This document shows, piece after piece, positions 1 to 10,537 of a DNA stretch of 64,000 nt. Every line of letters begins with the position of its first letter. The first letter of the stretch is position 1. The stretch is from Sinosporangium siamense (GTDB lineage: Bacteria; Actinomycetota; Actinomycetes; Streptosporangiales; Streptosporangiaceae). Both the position numbers and the translations under genes were made by a program. The notes below the pieces were generated by a model. It did not search any database. It was given only the letters and a program-made list of their open reading frames with translations, and was not told where the DNA came from. The stretch is from contig NZ_BOOW01000007.1 in the NCBI RefSeq assembly GCF_016863435.1, forward strand, positions 62,001 to 126,000, written 5' to 3'.

Positions 1-591
1 GTGCCCGACGTCGCCAAAGAGGTCATCCCGCTCGGCTCGACCATCGACGACGCGGCGGGTGAGGCCTTCGACAAGGTGGCCCGCCTTCTCGGGCTTCCCT
101 TCCCGGGCGGCCCCTACATCGACCGCGCGGCCACGTCCGGGTCGGCCACCGCCATCCACTTCCCCCGGGGGAAGTACAACGACGGGACCTATGACTTCTC
201 CTTCTCCGGGCTCAAGACGGCGGTCGCTCGGTGGGTCGAGGCGCGGCTGGCAGCGGGGGAGAGCATTCCCGTCTCCGATGTCGCGGCGTCTTTTCAGGAG
301 GCCGTTGTCGACGTTCTCACGCGTAAGGCCATCGCGGCCTGCCGCACCCATGGTGTCCGGGATCTGCTGATCGGTGGTGGGGTGGCGGCCAACTCGCGTC
401 TGCGGGCTTTGGCGCAGGAGCGTTGTGACGCCGCCGGCATTCGTCTGCGGGTGCCGCGTCCTGGCTTGTGCACCGACAACGGTGCGATGGTGGCCACTCT
501 TGGCTCCGATCTGGTCGCCGCGGGGGTCGCGCCGTCGCTGATGGATATTCCGGCGGACTCCTCGATGCCGGTCACGACCGTGCACGTGTGA
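1..591 (+). CDS. tsaD: tRNA N6-threonylcarbamoyladenosine synthase TsaD, C-terminal part
   Basis: This is the C-terminal 196 residues of the ASKHA-fold TsaD (YgjD/Gcp) subunit. With TsaB and TsaE it transfers the threonylcarbamoyl group from TC-AMP to A37 of ANN-decoding tRNAs in the cytoplasm. The family is about 340 residues long, so the GTG at base 1 is an internal codon and the N-terminal metal-binding HxxxH lies upstream of the window. Visible family motifs are the glycine-rich [11 protein letters not shown] stretch and CTDNGAMVA, whose Asp is a metal/nucleotide ligand. The frame ends at a TGA at 589-591. In Mycobacterium tsaD also lies just upstream of groES-groEL1, so the context supports the call. 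Confidence 0.95.
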   Translation: MPDVAKEVIPLGSTIDDAAGEAFDKVARLLGLPFPGGPYIDRAATSGSATAIHFPRGKYNDGTYDFSFSGLKTAVARWVEARLAAGESIPVSDVAASFQEAVVDVLTRKAIAACRTHGVRDLLIGGGVAANSRLRALAQERCDAAGIRLRVPRPGLCTDNGAMVATLGSDLVAAGVAPSLMDIPADSSMPVTTVHV

Positions 592-1203
592 GGCTTTCCC
601 TGCTTCGGGGCCGAGGGCTCAGGCCCAAGGCTGCGCCTCCATCGGCGAGGTGCCGGCCGGGCAGTATCCGACTGGATTCGTGCGGCGATCGCCGAAGGGT
701 TGCGTTCGACCGGGGTGGGCGTGCAAGTTCCTCGCGCAGCGTCGCGTCCAACGCTCGTGCCCGACTGGCCGGATCACCAGGGTCCAGCGCGTCGGGCCAC
801 GGGCCGCCGACGGACTTCTGGCGGGGTTGTTCGCGGGGTTCTGCGCACGCGGTGATCTCAAGGCGCTCGGGTTGACGCTGCCCGCCTACCTCGCCGACCT
901 TGGGACGGACGATGACCTGGTGCGGCTCACCACGGCCTTGCACATGGTGCACGCCGGCCGATGGTCGCCGGAGGGCGAGCAACGCGTTCTGGGGGCGGCC
1001 ATCGGCACGCTGAGCGGCGCCGCCACGGGCGCCTGAGGCGGCCCCGCGGGTGGTTTAGGGCTCCACGCCGTTCTGGTCGCCACAGTCGATTTGAGGCGGC
1101 CCTGCCGGCGGCGGGGTCAGGACCTCGGCTCGGAAACCGGGCTGTCCTTGTCGCAGGGGCCGGAGGAACCTCTGCCGAACTCGGCCGGGGGACCGGGGCC
1201 GGG
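592..1203 (+). pseudogene. Possible decayed or frameshifted gene downstream of tsaD
   Basis: Two protein-like stretches lie here in different forward frames. From about 661 to 800, in the tsaD frame, the translation contains SDWIRAAIAEGLRSTGVGVQ. From about 800 to the TGA at 1034-1036, one frame over, it contains DGLLAGLFAGFCARGDLKAL and later YLADLGTDDDLVRLTTALHM. Both look like coding sequence with GC-rich third positions. Neither half has its own convincing start or ribosome site. A +1 frame change near 795-810 would join them. I do not recognise the family. It may be a pseudogene, a sequencing error or chance. Bases 1037-1203 hold nothing I can support. Confidence 0.35.
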
Positions 1204-3108
1204 TCAGTCCTTGGTGACGCGGCTGGGGCGGAGGAGGGCTTCGGCGAGGGCCAGCATGGTTTCCTCCAGGGCGCCGAGGCGGCGGGTGAGGTCGGTGTGG
1301 GCGGGTTTGACGATGCCGCTCAGGGTCTCGGAGAGCTGGTCGCAGTCAGGGCGGGTGCTCACGGCGGTGATCAAGGTGTCGGCGGCCTCGGTCAGGCGCT
1401 GGTCGAGTGAGTCGAAGCGCTTGTCGTGTCTGCCGCCCTGAGAGTCGATCAGCTCGCCGACGCGCTCGGTGATGCCGAGGCTGGCCGGGAGCCGGCTGAC
1501 ACTCTGGTTGACGGCCTCGACGCGGTCGTCGACGGTCTCCAGGTGCTCGTTGGTCTTGTCGGCCTGGCCGGACAGGTGCACGAGGCGTGTGTCGACGTTG
1601 TCGAAGCGGCCGGTGAGCTTGCCCTGCACGTCGCCGAGGCTGCCGGTCAGGGTGCCCTGGATGTCGCCGAGGTGCTCGGTGAGGCGGCCCTCGACCTCGC
1701 CGAGGTGGCCGTTGAGCTCGCTGAGCCTGCCGTCGGCGCCCACGATGAGGTCGTCCTGCCGGTTGAGGTGGCCGTCGACGGTGGTGATGCGCTCGTCGAG
1801 GGTCGTGAACCGGGTGTCGACCCGCCCGTCGAGGGAGTCGAAGCGGTCGTTGTGGTGGGCCAGGCGGGTGTCGATCGTGCCCAGCCTGCCGTCGACGGAG
1901 GCCAGGTGGGTGCGGACCTCGCCCATGGCGCCGTCGAGGGGGCCGAGCCGCTGGTCGACGCCCTGGAGCCGGCTGTCGACGGAGGCCAGGTGGGTGCGAA
2001 GGTCGCCTATGGCGCCGTCGAGTGGGCGCAGGCGCTGGTCGACGCCGTCGAGGCGGCCGTCCACGGAGGTCAGGTTGGCCCGCACCTCACCCACCTGGCC
2101 GTCGACGCCGGCGAGGCGGGCGTCGGCGGACACGAGCAGGGTGTCGACGGCGGACAGATGGCCGTCGACCGAGGTCAGCCGGGTGTCGACGGCGGTGAGC
2201 CCGCGGCCGAGGTCGGCGAGGCGGCTGTCGAGGCCGGTCATGCGGGTGTCGATGTCGGCGAGATATTCGTCGGTGGTCTCGATGCGCCCGTCGACGGTGG
2301 AGAGGTGGCGCTCCACCCCGGCGAGGCGGCCGTCCATGCGTTCGACGCGGTGCTCGACGCCTTCGAGGCGGGTGCCGAGCCGGAGCTCGACCGCCTCCAC
2401 CGTGCCGGTGACCTGCTCGACCGCGCTGACCACCCGCTCGGTGGCCGCGCCCACGGCCTTGCCCAGCCCGTCTGACATATCGGCCAGTCCGCTTTCGAGG
2501 CGCTCTGTGCGGGCGGTGAGGTCGGTCAGCGATTTGTCGAGGCGGGTGAACCTCGTGGCGGCGGCCTCCATGCTCGCCTGGAGCTGCCCGAGGCGGGCGC
2601 TGAACTCGCCTATCTGCTCGGTGACGGTCCTGGTGCCGTCGATGACGGCTTGGAGCCGGGTGAGCGCCTCGTCGACGCTCTCGCCCATCGTGCCCACGTC
2701 GGCCCAGAGGCTGGGCAACTCGGCGACCGGTTTGACCTGCTCTCCGATGGTCTCGACGCGCTCGCCCACCGTGCCGACCCGCCCGCCAACGGCGTCGACG
2801 TGGTCACGCACGGCCTCGACGTGCTGAGCGAGCCCTTCCGCCCAGGCGGGCGGGCGTGTGGTGATGTCGTCCAGTCTGCCGTGCACGGACTCCAGCGTGC
2901 CGCTGAGCCCGCCCAGCTCGCGTTCGCGCACTTCGCGTAGCAACCACTCCATCCCTTCCAGCCTTTGGCGTATCTCGTCGAGGACCGCCCCCTGGGTGCG
3001 CTGCTCATAGACGTGGTCTTGAGCCGCTCTGGCGAGAAGCTCGCGCATCCTGTCGGAGATGGCGGTCTGATTGCCTGCCTGGAGCAGGGTGTGGCTGGAG
3101 TGATCCAC
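1204..3108 (-). CDS. Long repetitive coiled-coil protein (apolipoprotein/tropomyosin-like)
   Basis: The protein has 634 residues and is almost wholly predicted coiled coil. After a short N-terminal segment (VDHSSHTLLQAGNQTAI) it runs in heptads. Around residues 330-420 these become near-identical 28-residue units (four heptads) of the type VDSRLQGVDQRLGPLDGAM. There is no signal peptide or membrane helix, so it is probably a cytoplasmic structural or scaffold protein. The GTG start at 3108 is chosen because AAGGAG lies a few bases upstream; a longer frame reaches 3399 but its extra part looks non-coding. It lies downstream of the methyltransferase gene on the same strand with a 309-bp gap. 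The specific function is unknown, and similarity to apolipoprotein A/E-type repeats would be structural only. Confidence 0.75.
   Translation of the reverse strand: MDHSSHTLLQAGNQTAISDRMRELLARAAQDHVYEQRTQGAVLDEIRQRLEGMEWLLREVRERELGGLSGTLESVHGRLDDITTRPPAWAEGLAQHVEAVRDHVDAVGGRVGTVGERVETIGEQVKPVAELPSLWADVGTMGESVDEALTRLQAVIDGTRTVTEQIGEFSARLGQLQASMEAAATRFTRLDKSLTDLTARTERLESGLADMSDGLGKAVGAATERVVSAVEQVTGTVEAVELRLGTRLEGVEHRVERMDGRLAGVERHLSTVDGRIETTDEYLADIDTRMTGLDSRLADLGRGLTAVDTRLTSVDGHLSAVDTLLVSADARLAGVDGQVGEVRANLTSVDGRLDGVDQRLRPLDGAIGDLRTHLASVDSRLQGVDQRLGPLDGAMGEVRTHLASVDGRLGTIDTRLAHHNDRFDSLDGRVDTRFTTLDERITTVDGHLNRQDDLIVGADGRLSELNGHLGEVEGRLTEHLGDIQGTLTGSLGDVQGKLTGRFDNVDTRLVHLSGQADKTNEHLETVDDRVEAVNQSVSRLPASLGITERVGELIDSQGGRHDKRFDSLDQRLTEAADTLITAVSTRPDCDQLSETLSGIVKPAHTDLTRRLGALEETMLALAEALLRPSRVTKD
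1880..2140 (-). repeat. In-gene tandem repeat encoding 28-residue coiled-coil units
   Basis: Within the coiled-coil gene, about three 84-bp units repeat in tandem. Each encodes four heptads of the pattern (G)xLRTHLASVDxRLxGVDQRL. The periodicity explains why an open frame also exists on the opposite strand here. Confidence 0.7.
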
Positions 3109-3417
3109 CGAAAGCTCCTTCACGCGCCGGCGATCAGCCGAACGTCCGGTTTGCTGAGGAAAAAGAGAACTGTGCGGCGGCGCGTGACTGCGCTCGGGGG
3201 AGAGATCCCGCGCGCTCACTTTAGCCCTACGGCCCAAGCTTTTTGGGGGTGACTGGGAAAGATCGCGATTGTGGTCGTATCGCCTGAATCGACGATCGTC
3301 CCAGGTCAGAGCGGGTTGTACGGTGCCCCTGTGCGGCGTCCACCCAGGCTTGCGAGGTGTGAGTGACCTGCTTCGGTCCGCACTAACTGCGCGGATCATT
3401 CATTAGGCGATAAACAG
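3109..3417. other. Intergenic region upstream of the coiled-coil gene
   Basis: This 309-bp stretch separates the methyltransferase stop from the coiled-coil gene start, both on the minus strand. It should hold the coiled-coil gene's promoter, but I see no convincing -35/-10 pair. The only clear element is the ribosome site next to 3108. Confidence 0.5.
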
Positions 3418-4611
3418 CTATTGCGGCGTGCAAATAAGGGCGAAAGGGCGGTCGTGGATACGGGTGAGAATCACGGTCGCGGAATTGCCGCCGGACAGTT
3501 TGAGGTCCTTCCTTAGTTTCTCGATGTCCACCGCGGAACCCCGCTTCTTGATCGTGACACTGCCCACGCCCTCGTCGCGCAGGACCGCCCGCAGCCGCTT
3601 CAGGGAGAAGGGGAGCACATGGCCGATCTCGTAGCACGACGCCCACGGTGTGGAGACGCGGGCGTCTGACGTCACATAGGCGATCATGGGGTCCATCAGC
3701 CTCCCCTCGACCAGGTGCGCCACGTCGGCGACCAGATGGGCACGCACCGCGGCCCCATCGGGCTCATACAGAAATTTCCCGATCTCGCCCACCGGTGCGG
3801 CCTCCTCGACCCCGGTCGGCCCCAGCGTGAGCCCCGGCGGCAGCAGCGTCGCCCGCCGCACCGTCTCCCCGGGGCCGGCGTCCGCCAAGGCGCCGCACCA
3901 CAGGACGGCCTCCTTCACCTCGCCCTTGTAGGACACCCACTCGGCCTCGGCGCCCTCGGGGAGGAAGTCGTAGGGGATGCCGGGCGCGACCTTGAGGCAG
4001 GCCGACCGGGAGCGGGCCACGATCTCCATCACCTCGGGCCAGGTGGGGGAGTAGGCCATGGGGTCGAAGGTCCTGCCCTTGGAGGTGCGGCGGGCCGGGT
4101 CGAGGAAGGTCACGTCGTAGGAGGACACGTCGATCTCGCGGGCGTCCGCCGTACTCACCGTCACGCGGCCGGCGAGGCCGAGCGCCTCGGCGTTGGCCGC
4201 CGCCACCGCGGCGGTGAGCGGGTCGGCGTCGACGGCGTGCACATGGCAACCCGCGCGGGCCAGGGCGATCAGGTCGCCGCCGATGCCGGAGCACAGGTCG
4301 GCCACCGACGGCGAGCCGCCGCGTGCGGCGACGCGGCGGGCCCGGTGGTCGGCGACCTCGCGGCGGGTGGACTGCTCAAGGCCGGCCCGGGTGAAGAACA
4401 TGACCCGGGCGTCGGCGCCGAACTTTTCTGTGGCGCGTTCGCGCAGGGCTGACTGGGTGAGTGCGGCCGAGGTGAGGCCCTGATCGTAGGTTTTGCGAAG
4501 TTTTGTGGCGGCTGCCACCGGATCGAGCCCGGCTGCGGTCGCCTCGACGGCCTCCGAGAGGGCGCGTCGTCCCCGGTCGGTGAGGAGAGTGCGGAAGTCG
4601 TCGAGGTTCAC
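3418..4611 (-). CDS. Class I SAM-dependent methyltransferase with THUMP-like C-terminal domain
   Basis: The 397-residue protein has an N-terminal helical part. A Rossmann methyltransferase core follows, with SAM motif I DLCSGIGGD at residues 105-113 and motif II acidic residue in VHAVDADP. The presumed catalytic loop is FLDPARR, which takes the place of the NPPY-type motif. The C-terminal third (from about residue 320) resembles the THUMP-like domain found in this actinobacterial family and contains the basic GVGSVTIKKRGSAVD stretch. This suggests RNA, perhaps rRNA or tRNA, as substrate. The exact target is unknown. In actinobacteria this gene is often found near groES-groEL, here transcribed divergently from it. 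Confidence 0.85.
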   Translation of the reverse strand: MNLDDFRTLLTDRGRRALSEAVEATAAGLDPVAAATKLRKTYDQGLTSAALTQSALRERATEKFGADARVMFFTRAGLEQSTRREVADHRARRVAARGGSPSVADLCSGIGGDLIALARAGCHVHAVDADPLTAAVAAANAEALGLAGRVTVSTADAREIDVSSYDVTFLDPARRTSKGRTFDPMAYSPTWPEVMEIVARSRSACLKVAPGIPYDFLPEGAEAEWVSYKGEVKEAVLWCGALADAGPGETVRRATLLPPGLTLGPTGVEEAAPVGEIGKFLYEPDGAAVRAHLVADVAHLVEGRLMDPMIAYVTSDARVSTPWASCYEIGHVLPFSLKRLRAVLRDEGVGSVTIKKRGSAVDIEKLRKDLKLSGGNSATVILTRIHDRPFALICTPQ

Positions 4612-4896
4612 GCTGCCCGACGTTAGCGCCGCCTTCCCCGCCGGTCGATCCGTGAAGAGGTGGTTTCCGCTCTCATCTGGGGTTATGGCCGCATCGGCTC
4701 ATGCCGTACGGCACAGCCGGGAGGGCCGGCGTGCGTGGCGGCGGGACCGGGCTCGGCGTGACGTGTGGGACGAGAGACGGTGCGAATCGGCGGGTTCGGT
4801 GGATGGTGGCGGGAGTCCACATGCGGGGCGAACGGGATGGAGTGGTCGCCTGTGGTGCTTATCTGACCTGCGAAGAGCTGCCGAGAGCGGTTCGTG
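4612..4896. other. Intergenic region, divergent methyltransferase/groES, upstream part
   Basis: GC-rich spacer with no convincing gene. Short open frames here lack ribosome sites and protein-like composition. The recognisable control elements for groES lie in 4897-4958. Confidence 0.6.
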
Positions 4897-4925
4897 TTGA
4901 CTGTCCAGGCGGGACTGCATACTGT
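4897..4925 (+). promoter_or_regulatory. groES promoter, housekeeping sigma type
   Basis: TTGACT at 4897-4902 (-35) and TACTGT at 4920-4925 (-10) are separated by 17 bp, close to the actinobacterial HrdB/SigA consensus. Transcription would start at about 4932, exactly where the CIRCE operator begins, so HrcA binding would block initiation or promoter clearance. Confidence 0.7.
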
Positions 4926-4931
4926 TTCGTG

Positions 4932-4958
4932 TTGGCACTCTCCTGGGGAGAGTGCCAA
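4932..4958 (+). promoter_or_regulatory. CIRCE operator (HrcA binding site)
   Basis: TTGGCACTC, nine bases, then GAGTGCCAA form a perfect 9-bp inverted repeat. It differs from the classical CIRCE (TTAGCACTC-N9-GAGTGCTAA) by one symmetric base pair. Its position just downstream of the -10 element and about 90 bp before the groES start is typical. It indicates heat-shock control by the HrcA repressor, whose gene is not in the window. Confidence 0.93.
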
Positions 4959-5048
4959 ATCAAAGCGACGAGGCAGGTCTGACACCCGCGACGGCAGGCC
5001 GCTGGTCGCCTCTTCTAGATCATCCAAATCTGAAGGGGAGGTCCGATC

Positions 5049-5360
5049 GTGACGACCGCCACTAAGGTTCCCGTTAAGCCGCTTGGTGACCGCATTGTGG
5101 TCCAGCCTCTTGAGGCCGAGCAGACCACCGCCTCCGGCCTGGTCATCCCGGACACCGCGAAGGAGAAGCCCCAGGAGGGCAAGGTCCTCGCTGTGGGCCC
5201 GGGCAACTGGGACGAGGACGGCGACAAGCGCATTCCGCTTGACGTCAAGGAGGGCGACATCGTCCTCTACAGCAAGTACGGCGGCACCGAGGTGAAGTAC
5301 AGCGGCGAGGAGTACCTCGTGCTCTCCGCTCGCGATGTGCTCGCCATCATCGAGAAGTAA
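5049..5360 (+). CDS. groES: Co-chaperonin GroES (Cpn10)
   Basis: This 103-residue heptameric lid protein of the GroEL chaperonin acts in the cytoplasm. It has the typical N-terminus [17 protein letters not shown], the mobile loop [20 protein letters not shown] that contacts GroEL, and the conserved C-terminal region containing [16 protein letters not shown]. The GTG start at 5049 is preceded by a GGGGAGG ribosome site. It is the first gene of a CIRCE-controlled groES-groEL unit, with groEL following after 106 bp. Confidence 0.98.
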   Translation: MTTATKVPVKPLGDRIVVQPLEAEQTTASGLVIPDTAKEKPQEGKVLAVGPGNWDEDGDKRIPLDVKEGDIVLYSKYGGTEVKYSGEEYLVLSARDVLAIIEK

Positions 5361-5385
5361 GCAGCCCGCGGGGCCTTACCCGTTC

Positions 5386-5433
5386 GACGCCTCAAGCCCC
5401 GGGTCGCACTGAGCGCCCGGGGCTTGAAGCGTC
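5386..5433 (+). other. Strong stem-loop between groES and groEL
   Basis: Arms at 5386-5403 and 5416-5433 pair over 18 positions with one mismatch (C opposite A), enclosing a 12-base loop. The arms read GACGCCTCAAGCCCCGGG and its complement. No T run follows, so it is probably not a full terminator. It may be a partial attenuator, a processing site, or a 3' stabiliser that sets the groES to groEL ratio. The groEL ribosome site lies just downstream. Confidence 0.7.
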
Positions 5434-5454
5434 CGGAGCACCGACGCTCCCTGA

Positions 5455-7089
<1,635 letters not shown>

Positions 7090-7139
7090 GGGTTCGTCCC
7101 GCGTTCCACATCGTCTGTTTTGAGGTGTGGTGCGCTCAT

Positions 7140-7189
7140 GGGCATGTTGCACGGACATGTTGCACGGACATGTGTATGGACATGGGTAC
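7140..7189 (+). repeat. Short 12-13 bp tandem repeats after groEL1
   Basis: Four imperfect head-to-tail units of the form GGACATGTTGCAC lie at 7140-7152, 7153-7165, 7166-7177 and 7178-7189. The last runs into the terminator hairpin. No function is evident. Confidence 0.6.
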
Positions 7190-7218
7190 GGCTCGCGCCA
7201 AGTTGGCGCGAGCCGTAC
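7186..7218 (+). terminator. Terminator hairpin of the groES-groEL1 unit
   Basis: The two 16-base arms GTACGGCTCGCGCCAA and TTGGCGCGAGCCGTAC are perfectly complementary, separated by one base, so the functional loop is a few bases wide. It is followed by GCGTTTCTC rather than a long T run, as is common in actinomycetes. Confidence 0.85.
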
Positions 7219-7398
7219 GCGTTTCTCGGTAAACCAGCATGGGGGTTCAAGCGTCTAGACATGTCTCGTGGTTCTGACTAATTACCGCAGATGGAAGTAA
7301 TGATCCGAAAAACGCGGCCAGGTCAAAAACCCGAGTGTCGCTGATCGATTACGGCCCGTCGCCGTCTCCTCAATGTAACCAATCCGTAGCCGTTCGCG
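7219..7398. other. Intergenic region between the groEL1 terminator and the sigma factor gene
   Basis: Together with the repeat and hairpin this makes a 309-bp non-coding stretch. It should hold the sigma factor promoter. It is slightly AT-richer than its surroundings (for example TTCTGACTAATTACC near 7271), but I see no clear promoter pair. Confidence 0.4.
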
Positions 7399-8067
7399 AT
7401 GACGACAGGTCCGATCAGGACGGGCATCATGCCTAACGTGACCGAGGGATGCGTCGCCGACGCCATAAGTGGGGTAGGGCTTGCGACGAGGTCGGACGGG
7501 GTTGCTCCCAAGGACGATCTACGGGAGCTGACTAACCTGGCCGTGCAGGGAGATCGCGAAGCGATCGAATCCCTGCTCGGCGAACTACGTCCGATGGTGG
7601 TGCGCTATTGCCGCGCCAGACTGGGCCGTGTTTCCGGCCAATATCACATCGCCGATGACGTGGCGCAGGAAGTGTGTATCGCTGTCCTGTCCGCGTTGCC
7701 GCGTTATCGGGATATGGGGCGTCCGTTCGCCTCCTTCGTCTTCGGCATCGCCTCCCATAAGGTGGCCGACGCCCTGAGGAGTTCTGTGCGCTCCGCCGTA
7801 CCCACTCAGGATCTTCCTGACGGGCCGGACGAGGGTCCGGGGCCGGAGGAGACCGTTGTGCGCTACATCGAGGCTGAGCACGCCCGGCGGCTGCTCTCCC
7901 GCCTTCCTGACAATCAGCGCGAATTACTCATGTTGCGGGTGGTCTCCGGGCTTTCCGCGGAGGAGACAGGTAATGTACTTGGCATGTCACCAGGTGCGGT
8001 ACGGGTGGCCCAGCACCGGGCCCTGGCCCGATTGCGGCAGATGGCCGAGCTGGAGTCGATCGCTTGA
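7399..8067 (+). CDS. ECF RNA polymerase sigma factor, SigD/ShbA-like
   Basis: A sigma70-family protein with only regions 2 and 4. Region 2 includes [20 protein letters not shown], and region 4 includes [20 protein letters not shown] followed by [15 protein letters not shown], the helix-turn-helix that reads the -35 element. The longest frame gives 222 residues. An internal ATG at 7429 (212 residues) has an AGGACGGG-like ribosome site and is an equally good start. The position between groEL1 and guaB matches mycobacterial sigD and Streptomyces shbA. ShbA drives the principal sigma gene hrdB in Streptomyces, and a similar role here is inference. It is coupled to the next small gene. Confidence 0.9.
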   Translation: MTTGPIRTGIMPNVTEGCVADAISGVGLATRSDGVAPKDDLRELTNLAVQGDREAIESLLGELRPMVVRYCRARLGRVSGQYHIADDVAQEVCIAVLSALPRYRDMGRPFASFVFGIASHKVADALRSSVRSAVPTQDLPDGPDEGPGPEETVVRYIEAEHARRLLSRLPDNQRELLMLRVVSGLSAEETGNVLGMSPGAVRVAQHRALARLRQMAELESIA

Positions 8068-8273
8068 CGGCTGTCCACCCAAGGCGTTCCGCGCGCCGAC
8101 GCGGGTCTGACGATCAGGCCGACGAGTTCGTCACCGACGCGATCCTTGACGCGATCTCCCGCCGGGAGATCGTGTCGGACACGGGGGATCCGGTGATCAG
8201 GATGCTCGCGGCGCTGGTCGCCGACGTGTCGTGCGCGCAGGGCTCATGCGACGCCACCTGCGGGCGTCAGTGA
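8064..8273 (+). CDS. Small RsdA-like sigma-factor-binding protein
   Basis: A 69-residue protein whose TTG start overlaps the sigma factor TGA (TTGA at 8064-8067), which implies translational coupling. The core containing [13 protein letters not shown] and [15 protein letters not shown] resembles the short SigD-binding helix region at the N-terminus of mycobacterial RsdA, the anti-sigma-D protein. Unlike RsdA it has no membrane segment or extracytoplasmic domain. It ends in a cysteine-containing tail ([10 protein letters not shown]). It could be a minimal cytoplasmic anti-sigma or sigma-partner protein. The motif similarity is weak and judged by eye. Its last 7 bp overlap the convergent DUF5319 gene. 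Confidence 0.6.
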   Translation: MTAVHPRRSARRRGSDDQADEFVTDAILDAISRREIVSDTGDPVIRMLAALVADVSCAQGSCDATCGRQ

Positions 8274-8644
8274 CGTTCCTCGGTGTCGATCACACCGTCG
8301 ACGTAGCCCCTCGCGTATTCCCAGCTCACGTAATCTGAGGGGTCGGGCTGGAAGGCCGGCTCGTGCACTTGCGGCTGGCCGTTGTCGATCATCTGGCGCA
8401 GGTTGCCCCGGAGGAGCTCCCAGTCGAAGTAGTGCCTTTCACCGCACTCAGGGCAGTCCAGGACCAGCCCCAGCACGCCTTGCGGCTCCAGCAGGGAACG
8501 GAAGACCTCGACGTCTGCCAGGTCCGTCAGAGCCTCATCCCGCTCGGCCGCTGTGAGGGGCTCGGGATCGTCGAACTCGCCCAGCGCCGACGCCGGGTCA
8601 TCGGGATCGTCCGCGAACGGGTCGCGAGGGACGTCTTCCAACAC
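8267..8644 (-). CDS. DUF5319-family conserved actinobacterial protein
   Basis: The 125-residue acidic protein contains DPFADDPDDP near its N-terminus and a CPECGERHYFDWELLRGNL segment with a CxxC pair, followed by a C-terminal SWEYARGYVDGVID. This matches the conserved hypothetical (Rv3412 type) that sits between sigD and guaB2 in Mycobacterium. The GTG at 8644 is chosen because a GGGA element lies a few bases upstream and because family length is about 120-130; the frame extends to 8794 with a low-complexity, probably untranslated, leader. The function is unknown, though zinc or metal binding by CPEC is possible. It is convergent with the sigma operon, overlapping by 7 bp. Confidence 0.8.
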   Translation of the reverse strand: MLEDVPRDPFADDPDDPASALGEFDDPEPLTAAERDEALTDLADVEVFRSLLEPQGVLGLVLDCPECGERHYFDWELLRGNLRQMIDNGQPQVHEPAFQPDPSDYVSWEYARGYVDGVIDTEERH

Positions 8645-10470
<1,826 letters not shown>

Positions 10471-10476
10471 TGTTCG

Positions 10477-10510
10477 TGTACGGCGCGCGCTTCCAGGCGC
10501 GTGCCGTACA
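10477..10510 (+). other. Intercistronic stem-loop between guaB and guaB3
   Basis: Arms at 10477-10490 and 10497-10510 (TGTACGGCGCGCGC pairing with GCGCGTGCCGTACA, one G-U) enclose the loop TTCCAG. No T run follows. It may be a partial terminator or RNA-processing element lowering guaB3 relative to guaB. Confidence 0.65.
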
Positions 10511-10537
10511 TGTGTGATGATCTTGGAGATGGCCACA

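Noticed and set aside
1426-2475. 349-codon open frame on the plus strand inside the coiled-coil gene
   Set aside because: It mirrors the heptad-encoding repeats of the minus-strand gene and has no ribosome site or recognisable fold.
4701-4982. 93-codon plus-strand frame upstream of groES
   Set aside because: It runs through the groES promoter and CIRCE and has non-protein-like composition.
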